From contig DFDV01000213.1 of the NCBI GenBank assembly GCA_002369025.1, forward strand, positions 1 to 6,888: a DNA stretch of 6,888 nt. Reading direction: 5' to 3'. A program made the translations under genes and the position numbers. Position 1 is the stretch's first letter. Each line of letters starts with the position of its first letter. This DNA is from Treponema sp. UBA3819. GTDB lineage: Bacteria > Spirochaetota > Spirochaetia > Treponematales > Treponemataceae. The notes below the pieces were generated by a model that worked only from the letters and a program-made list of their open reading frames with translations, made no database searches and had not been told where the DNA came from. Below, piece after piece: positions 6,789 through 6,888 of this stretch.

Positions 6789-6883
6789 GACACAGATGAA
6801 CACGGATGGCACGGATAAGGCACAGATAAATAATAAAAAAAACATCCGTGCCCAATCTGCGTCTATCTGAGTCCATCTGTGTC
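6789..6883. repeat. Large imperfect inverted repeat made of eight degenerate CACRGAT heptamers
   Basis: Two arms (6789-6827 and 6844-6883) surround a 16-nt A-rich centre. The outer 10 bases are perfectly complementary (GACACAGATG 6789-6798 and CATCTGTGTC 6874-6883) and the inner 9 have one mismatch. Each arm contains four heptamers: CACAGAT, CACGGAT, CACGGAT, CACAGAT at 6791, 6801, 6810, 6821, and in opposite orientation ATCCGTG, ATCTGCG, ATCTGAG, ATCTGTG at 6844, 6855, 6865, 6875. Spacing is 9-11 nt throughout. The element starts 27 bases after the last operon gene. It has no T-tract, so it is not a classical intrinsic terminator. It resembles dispersed intergenic repeats I have seen in spirochetes and other bacteria. 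Confidence 0.75.
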
Positions 6884-6888
6884 AAACC

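Noticed and set aside
6789..6883. Classical rho-independent terminator for the efflux operon
   Set aside because: The stem is long and interrupted, the loop is A-rich and no T-tract follows on the plus strand, so intrinsic termination cannot be claimed from the sequence.
6688..6885. 65-codon and overlapping 63-codon minus-strand frames at the right edge
   Set aside because: They are mostly the inverted repeat read as codons plus antisense of the PII-like gene; no coding signal or ribosome binding site.
6763..6888. Possible CRISPR array because of regularly spaced short repeats
   Set aside because: The units are 7-10 bases with no unique spacers and reverse orientation in the second half, forming one large inverted repeat rather than direct repeats with spacers.

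Overview
The window looks like chromosomal DNA from a spirochete, most likely a host-associated Treponema. Three things suggest this: a tripartite efflux operon whose periplasmic adaptor has no alpha-hairpin, the architecture known from Borrelia BesA; a divergent ribose-phosphate pyrophosphokinase; and intergenic DNA carrying what look like dispersed palindromic repeats. The genus is inferred from protein character, not from a marker gene.

Layout. Positions 1-779 (minus strand) hold the N-terminal 259 codons of a ribose-phosphate pyrophosphokinase (prs), running off the left edge. It has a good Shine-Dalgarno and a near-consensus vegetative promoter. Positions 780-1011 are a divergent intergenic region. 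Beyond the prs promoter it contains a GC-rich block (about 853-948) with several perfect inverted repeats, then an AT-rich stretch leading into the efflux operon. Positions 1012-6762 (plus strand) are four tightly coupled genes: a TolC-type outer-membrane factor, a membrane-fusion adaptor, an AcrB-type RND transporter and a 94-residue PII-like ferredoxin-fold protein of the kind I know as the PG0541 transporter-associated family. Their junctions are TAATG, ATGA and TAATG, so each gene overlaps the next by 1 or 4 bases. Positions 6763-6888 are non-coding and dominated by a large imperfect inverted repeat built from eight degenerate heptamers at about 10-base spacing.

How the genes work together. 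The first three genes encode a complete envelope-spanning pump: inner-membrane RND trimer, periplasmic adaptor and outer-membrane duct. The fourth is co-translated with the transporter and may sense a ligand or modulate the pump. The system departs from the E. coli AcrAB-TolC model in three ways: the adaptor lacks the coiled-coil hairpin that meets TolC; the transporter keeps only one of the two TM4 relay aspartates and has Asn where AcrB has the TM10 lysine; and a PII-like subunit is part of the operon. No transcriptional regulator is visible in the window, and the substrate cannot be read from the sequence.
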